Assembly: GCF_020520425.1 (NCBI RefSeq)
Contig: NC_079489.1
Location: forward strand, 17,446,001 to 17,510,000
DNA from: Spinacia oleracea
Lineage: Eukaryota > Streptophyta > Magnoliopsida > Caryophyllales > Amaranthaceae
DNA: 64,000 nt
Reading direction: 5' to 3'
In this document: one piece after another, positions 12,601-24,092 of the stretch
How positions within the stretch are numbered: position 1 is the stretch's first letter
How the letters are laid out: each line of letters starts with the position of its first letter
Translations under genes and position numbers: made by a program
The notes under the pieces: generated by a model
What the model saw: only the letters and a program-made list of their open reading frames with translations
The model's database searches: none
What the model was told of the DNA's origin: nothing

Positions 12601-13588
12601 TATGAATGATACAAGACGTTGTTTCATTTCTTTTATGCGCTGAAATTCCGTCGGTATGGTTCGACAACGTTATTGTTTTAGTGTTTGGCGGGCTCCTAAC
12701 ACTCTTCCTTAATGGATATTTCTTTTGGGCCCGTTCGAAGCTTATTCTAATTAATCTATGAGTCAAGAGTCGTGTCAAGAGTCGTGTTAAGAGTCGAATC
12801 TTGTATTCATGATTAATTGGTTACTTAACTGGCTTTCACATGTGACTTAATTTATCGTTGGAATAAAGCATGATAGATATAGGATTCCATTCTAGCTTGT
12901 TTGTACTCAGCTCTTGCTGATTACGTGCTTTGTGTTTTGGTCATGGCCTTTTCCTTAATGATCCTATGATGATCCATCATTTGCATTTGCATTGTTGGGG
13001 AGTAGTCTATCAATAAGAGGTTTTTAGAGGTGACTTACAGGACAAGTAATTCTTCAAAGGTTGGTTGAGAGAGTTTTTGTACTTGCATTATTCTAAACTC
13101 TAATTCTTTTACTTAGTCTAGACTATAACATTTTTAATTAGTTAATGAATTTTGTTTTACAGTATTTTGGTTTGGGTCGTTATGGTTCCAACTTGTGTGG
13201 AGGCCATTAACTATTATTTATTGTTTTAAAGTTAGTTAATTCTATTGCGTAATTCTGGTAATAGCCTCAGCCGTTATCACGGTGGCGGTAATACTTTAGT
13301 AATTCCTTATCTTGATTTGGAAAATGGTTTTATAAAAGCAAGAATGATTAGGGTGTTACACATACGTTCCAAGATTTTTGAAGCGTATCCTCGTTCACTT
13401 TACGTTATTAATATTTTATTTAAAAATGACGACTCTTGACTCAATTAAATAAAATAAACAACAATTAAATAAACAAACCATTCCTCTTTTAATATCCTTT
13501 AAGACTTGTGATCAAAGAAAAACTTGACTTTCAATATTAATTCATTTCTACTCCTCCTTCTCAACATGATTAACACGAGAGCTCCCGT
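9616..13588 (-). mobile_element. Old LTR, minus orientation, split by a younger LTR
   Basis: 9616-10466 and 13361 to about 13588 are each reverse-complement relatives of parts of the plus-strand LTR at 10467-13360. Shared landmarks include GACGGAATTTCAGC (10358 versus the complement near 12645), GGCCATGACC (about 10031 versus near 12945), AGTTAATGGCCTCC and CATACGTTCCAAG. Together the two pieces form one degenerate antiparallel copy of the LTR, cut between 10466 and 13361. Its outer end at 9616 (TATAACGCCATAATAATT) matches the degenerate start TGTAACACCCTAATCATT. Confidence 0.8.
10467..13360 (+). mobile_element. Long solo LTR (2.9 kb)
   Basis: Starts TGTAATACCTCGTATTTT and ends GATTAGGGTGTTACA, giving TG...CA ends with short inverted repeats TGTAATACC/GGTGTTACA. 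The flanks CATAT (10462-10466) and CATAC (13361-13365) look like a 5-bp target duplication with one mismatch. No second LTR, primer-binding site or gag-pol coding lies in between, so it is a solo LTR left by recombination. The GC-rich patch at 10880-11180 gives several short overlapping open frames that are not genes. The LTR length is typical of some Ty3/gypsy lineages, but the lineage cannot be read from an LTR alone. Confidence 0.82.
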
Positions 13589-13589
13589 C

Positions 13590-14056
13590 ATGACTGAATT
13601 AAAATGCGGTTGTGTCTTAAAAGACGTTGTGCAGGACGGTGCAAACAGAATCATTGATGAGATAGACCAGTACCAATTAGGGAGATGGGTTTCTATATGC
13701 GAAGCTGCCTGGAGAATATTTTCCTTTGATCTGTATGAGATGCATCCCTTGGTGCTGCCACTTCAGGTGAATTTTCCTAACATGCAAATTATTTAGATCA
13801 AGCCTCACGAACATCTTGATGTGGTGCTTGCAAATGATAAACGCTCTAGAACTCCTTTAACAGAGTACTTCAGAATAAATGATACAACCGGTGGAACGGG
13901 GTATCGTTATGGCGAGTTCCCTGAGCACTGCAGATGGGAATCTTCTCAGAAAAGGTGGTTCAAAAGGATAAGTAAGGCGGTTCAGATAGGTAGGCTAGCA
14001 TTTGTGGCTACAGCAGAAGGAGAGCGATATTATCTATTGCAAGTCCTCTCAAAATG
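13590..14056 (+). pseudogene. Helitron Rep/helicase protein fragment with an in-frame stop
   Basis: In one frame the sequence reads MTELKCGCVLKDVVQDGANR..., then CEAAWRIFSFDLYEMHPLVL and LPLQVNFPNMQ. After a TAG at 13794 it continues with LTEYFRIND, YGEFPEHCRWESSQKRWFKR and IGRLAFVATAEGERYYLLQV before TGA. This order (CEA-WR, L-VH-PN-Q, FPE-W, GR-GERYYLR-L) is the conserved region of plant Helitron proteins between the Rep and PIF1-type helicase parts. Only this central portion is present, and the ATG-proximal residues upstream derive from LTR sequence. No frameshift is needed, just the one stop. Confidence 0.8.
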
Positions 14057-14322
14057 ATATTGACGTTTGAAAATGAGCATGAAATCTAGCTCTCGGGAAA
14101 AGATTGCCAACTGACCTAAACCACTAATCCACTGAAACTGAATCTCCGAGGCCCAGAAAGACTAAAAGATATGAACATACGGAATATTTTAAGTTTCTGA
14201 CAGCCAGGAACAAGCCAAATCAAACTTTTACAACAGCGAATACGAAATTGATTAAGCTGCCAATTGCAAAAGAAGGCCAGCAGCACCAAAGCAAAACAAA
14301 TCACACCATAGAACAGAATTTA

Positions 14323-14520
14323 AGCCAAAATAACAGCAGGCCACACCAACAAAAGCACTACAGCACAAGCCAGCCAAAACAACAGCAGTCCACACCAACA
14401 GAAACACTACAGCACAATAAGAGATAAATTTTGCTAGGAGTTCAATAGATAAATAAATACTTAGTAAATGATAATAAGAGATAAATTTTACTAGGAGTCA
14501 ACTACCATATTCTATATAAT
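14323..14520. repeat. Two short tandem duplications
   Basis: A 45-bp unit with ACAGCAGGCCACACCAACA occurs at 14323-14367 and again, with few changes, at 14373-14417. Just downstream, TAAGAGATAAATTTTGCTAG and its near copy TAAGAGATAAATTTTACTAG lie about 55 bp apart (about 14419 and 14474). Confidence 0.8.
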
Positions 14521-14689
14521 GCAGCTACATTACCAAAAAAATTAAAATAAAAAATCTCATTAACGAATGGCTATATATTTAAGACGGGCTAAAATCCCGT
14601 ATTTTAAGTGAACTATTCTATGACAGAATATCTAATTAATGACATGATTGATATATGCATTGAGGTAGTCAATTATGACGACCTCCTTT

Positions 14690-14760
14690 CACGTCGGGCT
14701 TGCGACAGAATCACGTCGTAATTGTTCTTTTACGACAGGAAATCTTGTCGTTAATACTTT
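14690..14760. mobile_element. Decayed relative of the CGACGGG miniature CACTA elements
   Basis: Phrases such as CACGTCGTAATTGTT, TTTTACGACAGGAAATC and TTGTCGTTAATAC resemble the interior of the CACTA MITEs at 17875, 18389, 27986 and 39331. No CACTA termini are visible, so this is a remnant at most. Confidence 0.35.
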
Positions 14761-16134
14761 TACCCCTTACTAAAGTAACAAATTATGCATTCTCTCTCTG
14801 TAATTTTACTTTATTGATCTGTGCATCGTACGAGCTTAATTCTAATTTTCTTATGAAGTGGAGTATTTTTTTTATTATTACTCCGTATTATACACTAATA
14901 CTCCGTACATATTTTAAAGTGTTATCGCGACAATTTATGTGCAACATCACTCTCTCACAAAGTCTTATATATTTTCTAGACATAAACTACATGCCCTTTG
15001 CATTGAAATTTTGAAGCGTAGCCATCAATCCAATACAATCTCATCGTTGGATATTTGAAAATGAAAGTCTTCAATATATCATATCATATATGGCGTGTCA
15101 CTTTAAAAACCATACTAATGTAATTGCACCACCACCACTTTTTATGATAACAGTCAGAAATCTAAGTATCATAATCATATATAGTATGATCAAGTAACCC
15201 TAGAGCCAGATTAGCTAATTTTTGTTTGTTTTAAGTTTTTCTTCTTTTCTCTGTTTTTATGCATTTTTTAAAGTTTGTCCAAAAATTTAACATAAAATTA
15301 TACAGAGTATGATCTTATAGAAATTATGTTATTATTAAAGAACTTTAATTTGTAGTTTTCCAAATTACATGTGATTACTATTACCTTATTAGACGAGAAA
15401 AAGTATGATACATAATAACTTGAGACATCGCTCGAGTTACTTAATTACTAGTTTAATCAAAAGTTGTTCTTTAATATGAGTGAAGGCTTGCATGGAGCAT
15501 AAAATTTTGCTTGGTGTATCTAATTAAAGTAGTGTTATTCTTTAGCCGACATGAAATGTTTGATTTAATAAAGTTGAAAAGTTAAAATGGATAAATATTC
15601 CATCTCATAGAGTGAGTTAATATGAATAGGTGCAAATACCTTCAAACAATAACAGTTAAAAGCATAAAGCCGCAATATCAAATACATGCCTTGCAAAACA
15701 CACACACAATTGTGTACGTGATGGCCAAATATTGTCTTCACCTTTTTTCCCTTTAAATTTAACATGAGAAAATATTAAAATATTATTTGATTTATTAAGT
15801 TACATGAGTATATATTACATTTATTTATATACATGAATGACAGATTTTGGGATCATATGTGTAGCAATACATGAATGTTCTTATATGATTGATAAATGTT
15901 TGAAGATCATAGGTTTCGATATAATATCGATCGAAAAGAAGAAAATAAGACAATCCAAAGAAATAATTATATAATAATTAATAAAACAAAGGTACAAATT
16001 CAAGCACTTTCAAACATTAAATAAGGCTTAATATGTAAGCATAAATAGAGGAGAATAGAGGTAGAAGTATGCTACATATCCTAGGATGGTCTCTTCGGAG
16101 ACGTCTGATAAAATTGGAACGATCCAGAAAAACC
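14761..16134. other. Intergenic region 3' of the GRAS gene
   Basis: AT-rich with only short unsupported open frames. The first few hundred bases below 16135 must include the GRAS 3' UTR; no clear poly(A) signal was chosen. Confidence 0.5.
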
Positions 16135-17505
16135 CTAGGATGGATTTGGAGGAGATGCAGAGAGGTTAGGTTTCCATGCTGAAGCCCAGACAACTGGTTC
16201 GTCTTTCCATTTTAAGTGTATTCCAACTTGATGATCATGTTGTTGTGGTAAGGCTAGATCCCAACTAGTGTTGTATCTTCTTAACAATGCTCGAACATCA
16301 CCAAGAATTTCGTCGTTGTAATGAAAGGGTGTAAATGCTTGGTTAAGGAACCTCTTACTCCATTGGCTTGCTTTATCTGGTCTCCAATATTCCTCTCCGA
16401 TTTCACCATTTTCACAAGCTAGGGCATTCACTATATTCCTTGATCTCTTACTCTCTAGTTTAAGCCTTTCATTACTAATTGGAGGAAAGCTTTCCTCAAG
16501 CATCTCAAAGTATAGCTTATAAAATTTTAAGCATTCTTCAAAACACTTACCAAAGTCACTACTTGTTATGGTTGTAAGATCAACTTCTTCCTCTACAATG
16601 GTTACAACTCTAGGCTTGATGGATCGAATCATGTCAATTACATCTCTTCTTTTATCCACATGAACTCTTTGCAAGGCTTGGATACAATTCACAACAACTG
16701 CCTCACCATCTTGTAAACACAAATCCTCTATTTTGATCTGACCTAGGCAATCCAATCCACTAATCACATGAAATTTGAAGGGAACACCCATTAGCCTTGC
16801 AAACTTCTCCATTTTTTTGCTAATCTCTTTGGTAATTATTATTTCTAAGCTTGTAGGTACAACTAGTGTGAGCCTTAGATGTGGGGTTTCATCATTTCTT
16901 GTGGCTAAAGACTCAAGCAACATAGGCCATTGGGTGCAAAGGGTGTTGCTTAAGTCAATTATATGCAAATTGTTCTCCCCTTCTAAGGCTTCCAATATTG
17001 CACCATTTGAAGCTACATGACCAAAAGTTGTCCATGGACTCACCTCTTGGAACTTCAACATAAGCTTAACATATGTGTCAAAGCAATAGTTTTTCTCCTC
17101 AACAAATTTTATGGTGCTATAGAATTGAAGTCCCGAGTTGTTTGCTTTGGCAAAAAGGGCTTGTAAGAAGTAATATGCTAATCTTTGATCACAATCTCCA
17201 TAAGCAGAAGCAACCTCATTTAACACCCAAAGAAGTTGTTGGCTTTTACTAGGGTTTCCCTGGGAGATCGCTTTTACACACTCACACAACAGTGATGAGA
17301 CCCATCCTACACATGACTTATTATCAGTAGAAGAACTCGGAGGGCAAATACTCGACTCTCTATGGTGTACGTTTTTCAAGGGCTTTTTTATGGTTTGGTT
17401 CATTAACCATTTTCCGGGAAGTTGTAGTGGGAAAGATGTGCTTCTTTTGGGTACAAGTGAGTGATCACTTCTTAGAGATAAAGGATTCTCTATGCTATAA
17501 GGCAT
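16135..17505 (-). CDS. GRAS-family transcription regulator, SHORT-ROOT subfamily, intronless
   Basis: Nuclear GRAS-domain protein of 456 residues. Family motifs in order: leucine-rich region I around [13 protein letters not shown] (about 76-88), the SHR-type signature [20 protein letters not shown] (about 150-169), the VHIID-like [15 protein letters not shown] (about 180-194), a second leucine-rich region after [14 protein letters not shown], the PFYRE-like stretch with [19 protein letters not shown], and the SAW motif [10 protein letters not shown] near the C-terminus. SPWTTFGH and [11 protein letters not shown] point to the SHR/SCL29 branch rather than SCARECROW. The N-terminus is short, without the Gln/His/Asn-rich arm of Arabidopsis SHR, so an SHR-like paralogue is more likely than SHR itself. 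The start chosen is ATG at 17505-17503 (MPYSIENP); the frame continues five codons upstream to a TTG, with an in-frame TAA just beyond, so no earlier ATG exists. A single exon is normal for GRAS genes. Confidence 0.93.
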   Translation of the reverse strand: MPYSIENPLSLRSDHSLVPKRSTSFPLQLPGKWLMNQTIKKPLKNVHHRESSICPPSSSTDNKSCVGWVSSLLCECVKAISQGNPSKSQQLLWVLNEVASAYGDCDQRLAYYFLQALFAKANNSGLQFYSTIKFVEEKNYCFDTYVKLMLKFQEVSPWTTFGHVASNGAILEALEGENNLHIIDLSNTLCTQWPMLLESLATRNDETPHLRLTLVVPTSLEIIITKEISKKMEKFARLMGVPFKFHVISGLDCLGQIKIEDLCLQDGEAVVVNCIQALQRVHVDKRRDVIDMIRSIKPRVVTIVEEEVDLTTITSSDFGKCFEECLKFYKLYFEMLEESFPPISNERLKLESKRSRNIVNALACENGEIGEEYWRPDKASQWSKRFLNQAFTPFHYNDEILGDVRALLRRYNTSWDLALPQQHDHQVGIHLKWKDEPVVWASAWKPNLSASPPNPS

Positions 17506-17874
17506 CTTTGATCTTTCCAAACCTTATGCCTTTTTCAGAGAATGTGAAGAAGAAAAGTTTCTAATTATAGACAATATTAATTTGGTTTCGAAAAGACCTA
17601 TATATGCTAGCTTTATGTATGAGATTTTTTTTCCCTATTTATGTGTACGATATGGTTGCATTGCATTATCCTAGTTGCATGGAATTTTTTTCCTTTTTCT
17701 TTTTAATTTCGAAATGGAGATTGCATGGTGTACTATTTGTACGTTAATTAATTAAGGATCGATATATATGCATGTATTTATTAGCTTGAAATATAAATTT
17801 AGTGATAGAAGTGAAGGTTAGTTCATAGATTGCTACGGGCCCGTATGATATCATTTTTTTTCTTTCAGATTTCT

Positions 17875-18153
17875 CACTACAAGAAATGGTACTATTAACG
17901 ACGGGAAATCCCGTCGCGAAAGGCCAATAATCGTTGATTAACAACGGGATTTCCTGTCGCGAACCCGTCATAAAAGGGGGCCGTCGTTAATAGAAATCCC
18001 GTCGTAAATTTGTCGTAAACCCGTCGTAAAAGACATTTGCGACGGTTATTCCCGTCACTGTTTGGTTGTTAGCCCCGTCGCAAAAGGCTTTTGCGACGGG
18101 ATTTTTGACCCGTCGTAATTAGGTTGTCGTTAAAGATACAAATTCTTGTAGTG
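17875..18153 (+). mobile_element. Miniature CACTA element, copy 1 (279 bp)
   Basis: Begins CACTACAAGAAATGG and ends AAATTCTTGTAGTG, flanked by TCT on both sides, a 3-bp target duplication as expected for CACTA (EnSpm/CMC). The interior is packed with GACGGG/CCCGTC motifs in both orientations, resembling subterminal transposase-binding repeats. No coding. Confidence 0.92.
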
Positions 18154-18388
18154 TCTGTTTAACTGGCATAATATGAAACCGGTCCTAATTGATCATTTTT
18201 TAGGTGTAGAGACAACCACCTTAACCCATTTAAGTTCTCATGCTATAGTCACCTTAACTCACTCGAGTTATCTTCAGGAGTGTGGATAGGAGGAGGTTGT
18301 CCAAGTATGATGTAATTGCTTATGATTTTTGCTTTATTAATATGAAAGCTAGTAACCGCGGACGTTTTCCTCAAAAAAATGCATGATA

Positions 18389-18656
18389 CACTACAATAAT
18401 TTGTATCTTTAACGACAACCTAATTACGACGGATCAAAAATTCCGTCGCAAAAGCCTTTTTCGACGGGGCTAACAACCAAACAATGACGGGAATAACCGT
18501 CGCAAATGTCTTTTACGACGGGTTTACGACGGGATTTCTATTAACGACGGCCCCCTTTTATGACGGGTTCGCGACAGGAAATCCCGTCGTTAATCAACGA
18601 TTATTGGCCTTTCGCGACGGGATTTCCTGTCGTTAATAATACAATTTCTTGTAGTG
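18389..18656 (-). mobile_element. Miniature CACTA element, copy 2 (268 bp, inverted)
   Basis: Begins CACTACAATAATTTG and ends ACAATTTCTTGTAGTG, with ATA target duplications on both sides. It is the reverse-complement counterpart of copy 1, only 235 bp away, so the pair forms a large inverted repeat. Confidence 0.92.
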
Positions 18657-18659
18657 ATA

Positions 18660-19713
18660 GTAGACGAGAATCAAGATTCTATTAGTACCACCCAAAACTT
18701 TAAACAACTAAGCTAGCTAGTTACATATGTTGCCGTTCACACTGCTGAACTTTTATCGGATTGTTCAAGGTTCGTTGTACATACGTACTACTACGTAGTT
18801 AACAATTGACGTAATATCAATAGCCCGAAAATATGTACTTATAGGAGTTTACCAAAATTCTTATTAAGTTAATTTTAAAGAATATGATAATTTTTATAAT
18901 GACTTTTTAATTTAATTGTAATGGAGTATAAGTTTGGATGGATAATAAGAAAAATGGTTCAAATATTTTGCACAATTGCCTTTTTTATTTTGCATTACGA
19001 GAATCTATTAAATACAACAATTTGTACGCAAAAAATTACCTTGTTAATTACGTGATGGTACACATACTCTGTATTAGAATTTTATTTTCGTTACTTTTGT
19101 AATTAATGGCCTTCTTTTCATTAGCGATCATTTAATTTGTACTACTCGTAAATAAAATTAGTAAGAAAACCAAATAACCGTATATTTAGAGGGTCTTTTT
19201 TTCTTCTAATTTAACCATCATTTGGTATAAATACTTTTGAGTAATTATGTGGAACCTGTTTAATCATTCAGTTTGCTGAATATAAAATAATACAAATACG
19301 TAGTTGGAATAGTTAATGAACAGTACTTGAGTTACGTTGTTACTAGCATTGACAAGGACAAATGAATTGTTCATATACATTGTTTTTTTTTTTCAATCGT
19401 AGGAAATAGTAATGACCAAATGCCAATGACGAATATCGAGAAGATTTCTTATACAATGATTGCGCCACATCAATAATGAAACATTTTCATGAACTCTCGA
19501 AAATAAAGAGGCACGAGTATTAAACTTAAAAGAAAGTAACTATACTTAATTACTTAAAGAAAACGAAATATATAGTTACGTTGAATATAACTAATTGTGC
19601 CACACAAGCTAGCTACCTAGCTACACAATCATTATCCTACTACGTGATCGAGTAATTAGCATTCTAACGAACTACGGAGTAGTGTTTTGGCTAGGGCTAT
19701 GCCCAAGCAATCC
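18660..19713. other. Intergenic, nothing recognised
   Basis: AT-rich spacer with no supported gene or element. Confidence 0.5.
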
Positions 19714-19984
19714 GTGGACTATGAATCGTGGTGCACATAGAGTATGGTGCACCATGGTGCACCAAAAGAACATATGTGCATATGTAAAAGAACATGATAC
19801 TAACGGTAAAAGAACATGCGATATAATATTTTACTTTTTTGTTATAAAAATAATATATTATTTTACTATTTATTAAAAACCTAAATAAAAAAACACTCAT
19901 GTTCTTTTCTCGTAACCAGATGTTCTTTCAATTATATACTAGTGTTCTTAAGGTGCACCATTCTCTATGTGCACCATGGTCCAC
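19714..19984. mobile_element. MITE with GGTGCAC-rich inverted ends
   Basis: The left end contains GTGCACATAGAGTATGGTGC followed by CCAAAAGAACAT. The right end is the inverted equivalent (TGTTCTTAAGGTGCACC, then TCTCTATGTGCACC). Outermost bases GTGGAC and GTCCAC are also inverted. Family not assigned. The flanks share ATGCCCAAG-AATCC, so it may sit inside a duplicated host stretch. Confidence 0.65.
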
Positions 19985-20414
19985 CTTCTAAATTGCGATG
20001 CCCAAGTTAATCCATGAAATAAGACTCGTTGAATAAGTAAGACCGCCCATGTATAAACTTGTTTAGGAGTGTCATCCACTTTTTTTTAATAGTAAAGTTA
20101 ATTAATTAATAAAAAGTCATACGATATTTACAAAGTCCTTACGATTTTGATAAATACATAGCAAAATAAAACAAACAAATGTTTACTTCATCATAACTAC
20201 GATCTTCAAGAAGGTCAAACTTGCGATGTGGCGCATCGCGTGCACACGTCGCTGGAATACATATTTTTTATTTTTTCTGAGAGACAATGTAACGATTTAT
20301 TATGGTAACCCTCAAGTCTTATATGTGACCTGTCACATCATAACTTGAAGGTGTGGCGTGTTCACACTTATAAATAAATCCAGCGCGTTTAAAGCCCGAT
20401 GCATTGGTAAACGA

Positions 20415-20770
20415 GACCTAAAAGTAACACCATCATAGAAAATAAAGTAACATCAGTATATATAAGGAACTTTTAAGATGAAATTGAAGAATTGAAACTG
20501 CAATAAAACAAGAAAAGTAATAGTGAATACAATGTATAAAAACATCAGCATAGAAAGTCAAGTGTCACTAGTCTATACAAGGAACCTCTAACATGAAACT
20601 GCAAGAAAAGTAACAGCGAATACAATGCATAAGTAACACCAAAATATAAAGTCAAATAACACATGTCTATACAAGGAACCAACTCTAACATGAAATTCAA
20701 GAAACTACGAGTAACATTGAATACTATATATGTATAATAACACCAGCATAGAAAATCAAGTAACACCATT
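20415..20770. repeat. Tandem repeat, about 3.3 units of 95-115 bp
   Basis: Units start with TAACACCA-CATAGAAA(G)TCAAGT and contain CTATACAAGGAAC, TAACATGAAA and GTGAATACAATG in the same order. Units begin near 20425, 20540, 20634 and 20738 (partial). Divergence between units indicates an old array. Confidence 0.8.
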
Positions 20771-22004
20771 CAATCACCTTCTCCATAATAGCTGCACGCG
20801 AGAAAGTTGTGCGCACTCGACACACCCGTCAACCCATCAAAATAATGGTGTGGCTGACTGGTTGATCACATAGAAGACACGATGTATTGTAACATATTTA
20901 AAGTACGAGTAATAATTAGTGTCTTTACAGATGTCTTAGGCTACAAAAACTGTTGTTCATCCTGTAGGCAATCAAGCATACCGATCGAACCATTGGACAT
21001 TTGGACCCCAACCCAAATTAAAAGGGATGATACTGTTTTATTTTAGTGAATAGTTTAATATCAATAAGTTACAAAGTATTTTACAAATTTAATACTCCGT
21101 AATTTGCATTTTTTCTTTTGGAAAACGTTACGCATGGATTTTTATCCCTCGATCTGCTAATATAGTAAAAGCATGATTAGCTCCAAATCTTAAAATTTGA
21201 GTTATGATGATGACATGACATATGCTTCATATAGTCTTTAGATCAGATGAAAAAGTTTTAGCATTGAAGTAGATGAGTTTTAACAAAGTCATATATTGAG
21301 TCTTGAAAAAATGAAACTCAACTTAAAACTCTTGTGAGTTGAATAAAATAATATGGCATATAAATTTACAAAGTTTAAAATTAAATGAACTTGAGGGTAA
21401 GATCTAAATTTGTTTGAATTTTAAGGTTCTGAATAATAATTTATTATTATATATTAATGAAATGTTTTAGATGGCATGTGAATTTTTTTTTAAGACAAAC
21501 CTCTTTAATTTTGCTCTATATTTTGGGGAAAATACAAATTAATTCAGTATGCATTATCTTCAATATCTCATCTTGCCACGAGATCAACTATCCTGTTGTT
21601 GGTGCTCTTAAATTTTCATTTGCATTTTGTGTAAGCTAAATAGAAGTACATTATTAATTAATTGCGAAAAGTTGAAAAGAAAAAGGCAATTATAACATGT
21701 TCACCCGAGCATAACTCCTATTAATATGATTACAAAATATATAAAAACATAATACTTTCTAGATAATCACATGCATTGTCCCCAATATATAAGTTAAGAA
21801 GAAAAACACAAATATCTGTGTGTGGCACGATATAACATGTTTCCACTATCACTAACACTTATTTTCACTCTAGTCATTTTAACATGAAAATGACAATCTA
21901 TTTTCCACTCATTTCTTAATCATCACAATTCAAAAATGAAAAACAAAATTCAAGATCTCTCTAAACCTTTTTCTGGTTTGGAATAATTGTGCTTCGATTT
22001 ATAT
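20771..22004. other. Intergenic, nothing recognised
   Basis: AT-rich sequence. A lone CACTACAAGAATTC at 22005 looks like a CACTA terminus with no matching right end. Confidence 0.45.
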
Positions 22005-22127
22005 CACTACAAGAATTCGCATTTTTCGTTACTGGTATTTACCGACCTCTCAAATATCAATTTTACTGTATGAATCTACTGGTATTTATGGACCGTTCAA
22101 ATATATTATATAACTGGTTATACTTTG

Positions 22128-22431
22128 TGCATTCAAAAACTCTTCTAACTAAACACTTTTATATATTAACCTTTTTAAAATGGTCAAATCCTTAATTCAC
22201 ATCAAACTTCTCTTTTTTCTCCAAACCTCTCATAATTAAATCCCTCATAATTCCATGTGCCTTGAAAAATTTAATCTCTAATGAGTATTACTATTGCAAT
22301 TACACTCAGGTTGTAGGAGTGTTTAATAATTAGGAGAGGTTTAGAGGAAAAAAGGTAGTTAAGAATTGAGTAATTCATAAAGCTAATTGGAGTATTTGGT
22401 TAGAAAAGTTTTGGAATAAAAATGCTTATTA
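22128..22431. mobile_element. Foldback-type element with about 100-bp inverted arms
   Basis: The left arm (AACTCTTCTAACTAAACACT..., TTTTTTCTCCAAACCTCTC) is mirrored on the right (GAGAGGTTTAGAGGAAAAAA..., GTATTTGGTTAGAAAAGTT). The arms are degenerate and the exact ends and target duplication are not clear. Confidence 0.6.
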
Positions 22432-22708
22432 AAAAAAACTTAATATAAGAGTTTTTGCATTAAAAGTTTGAAAAAATGGGTGTAAAATGACAATTTTGTT
22501 AATACGTACTGTCTAAAATAACAACTTAACAATCTACATCGGTTTATGTCAATGTCCTCAATGGTAATTTTACATATTAAACAACTAACATGTAACAACT
22601 AATTTACCAAACACCTTACCGAAGCAGTTTATTCAACTAGCTAGTCAAACCAGCTAAAATAAACAACTACTGTAAAATTTAACATCTAATCAAGCTAGTT
22701 AACAACTA

Positions 22709-23033
22709 CTCCCTCCATCTCATATTAGTTTTTACACTTTCTATTTTCATCTGTCCAAGATTAGTTTTTACACTTCTATTTTGGAAAATGTCTCACAAAT
22801 ATTTGTATACATCTCCATTTCAACTACCATAAAGTAAGGGTCTCACTTTCTCGTATTACTTTAAAATAAACACTTCACTATCGATCTATTTTTCAATGAA
22901 ATGATATCCCACTATCTACTTCTCGGTCTACTTTTTTAATAAAATAATACGAAGTATTTGATAACCAAACAACTACTTATCTTATAAAATTATGTGTCAT
23001 GATAGTGTCAAAACTAATATTGGATGGAGGGAG
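22709..23033. mobile_element. Stowaway-like MITE (325 bp)
   Basis: TA-flanked; begins CTCCCTCCATCTCATATTAG and ends ACTAATATTGGATGGAGGGAG, good inverted termini. Confidence 0.85.
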
Positions 23034-23219
23034 TAACTACTAACAACTAATTTCAAACGGTGTTATTATTATTTGTTTATGGACGCCAATTAATTTAGTT
23101 GGTTAACTAAAATCTCGAGGGACGATACACAAAGATCGAATTCGTTCTATATCACTGCTCTCGGACATTTATTATGAAATTTGAATAGCCAATGTGTATG
23201 AAAGCATATACAAACTCAA

Positions 23220-23697
23220 CTAGATTAGGTCCCGTGCACGCGGGGATATTATAAAATTATTATTTGATCATTTTTTTTTTATAAAATATGCAACTGATCA
23301 TTTCTCCCCCTAATTTTTTTACATACGTACTTTATAATTGATTAATATTGAACATACTAATTTAATCATATAATATGCAATTTTATTCCTACTATATACG
23401 TATTACATGTTTTATATGCTTAATAGTATGCTAATTTGACCAAAATATTGAATAAAATATATTTTTCCGTCATTAAATATAATGATTTGATTTAAATATC
23501 CTAAATTTATTTAGTAAATTATTATTACATGGTATCTATTGTTTCCATAATCTTTGAACTAATTTTTTTTTTACATACATAAAAGGTTTTTAGAAAATGA
23601 TTAAAGAATAAGTAGAGAATTTTAGGAAAATGTTTTTGACGGCTAAATTTTGCAACACGAATTGACATGTGATATATCTTTTAGTATAAATTATAGA
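23220..23697 (-). mobile_element. Non-autonomous Helitron, family 2, copy A
   Basis: On the minus strand it starts TCTATAATTTATACTAAAAG after A and ends CGTGCACGGGACCTAATCTAG before T. The GTGCAC palindrome just before CTAG fits the terminal hairpin. The next copy starts only 5 bp away. Confidence 0.75.
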
Positions 23698-23702
23698 TTA
23701 TA

Positions 23703-24092
23703 CTAGATTAAGTCCCGTGCACGCACGAATAATAAAAAAATTATTATTTGACCATCATTTTTATAAAATACTTAACTGAAATATTTATCCCTTAAAGATA
23801 ATGTGTAATTGATAAATCTTGAACGTACTCATTTAATCATTTAATATAAAATTTTCTCCCTATCTAATATGAAATTTTCTTCCTAATTAATATGTATTAC
23901 ATATTTTAGATGATGAATAATCTTATATATATTGTTTTCTATACATAGCAGTTTTGCAAAATGAGAGTAAATAAAATAATAAATAAAAGTGGATATGTTT
24001 TTTAGAAAAATATTTTTTGGCGGGAAAATTTTTCACCATAAAGAAAATGACATGTGTCATTCCTGGTGTTTGTTTTATTATAATGTAATAGG
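23703..24092 (-). mobile_element. Non-autonomous Helitron, family 2, copy B
   Basis: The same 3' end as copy A (complement CTAGATTAAGTCCCGTGCAC), CTAG at 23703-23706. The 5' TC end is degraded near 24092. Shares the GGCGGGAAAATTTTTCACC block with copies C and D. Confidence 0.65.

Noticed and set aside
17506-17520. Longer GRAS N-terminus beginning at a TTG
   Set aside because: Nuclear plant genes start at ATG; the next upstream in-frame codons include a TAA.
19690-19702. Possible Helitron 3' end on the minus strand (GGGCATAGCCCTAG)
   Set aside because: The base after CTAG is C rather than T, and no 5' partner was found.
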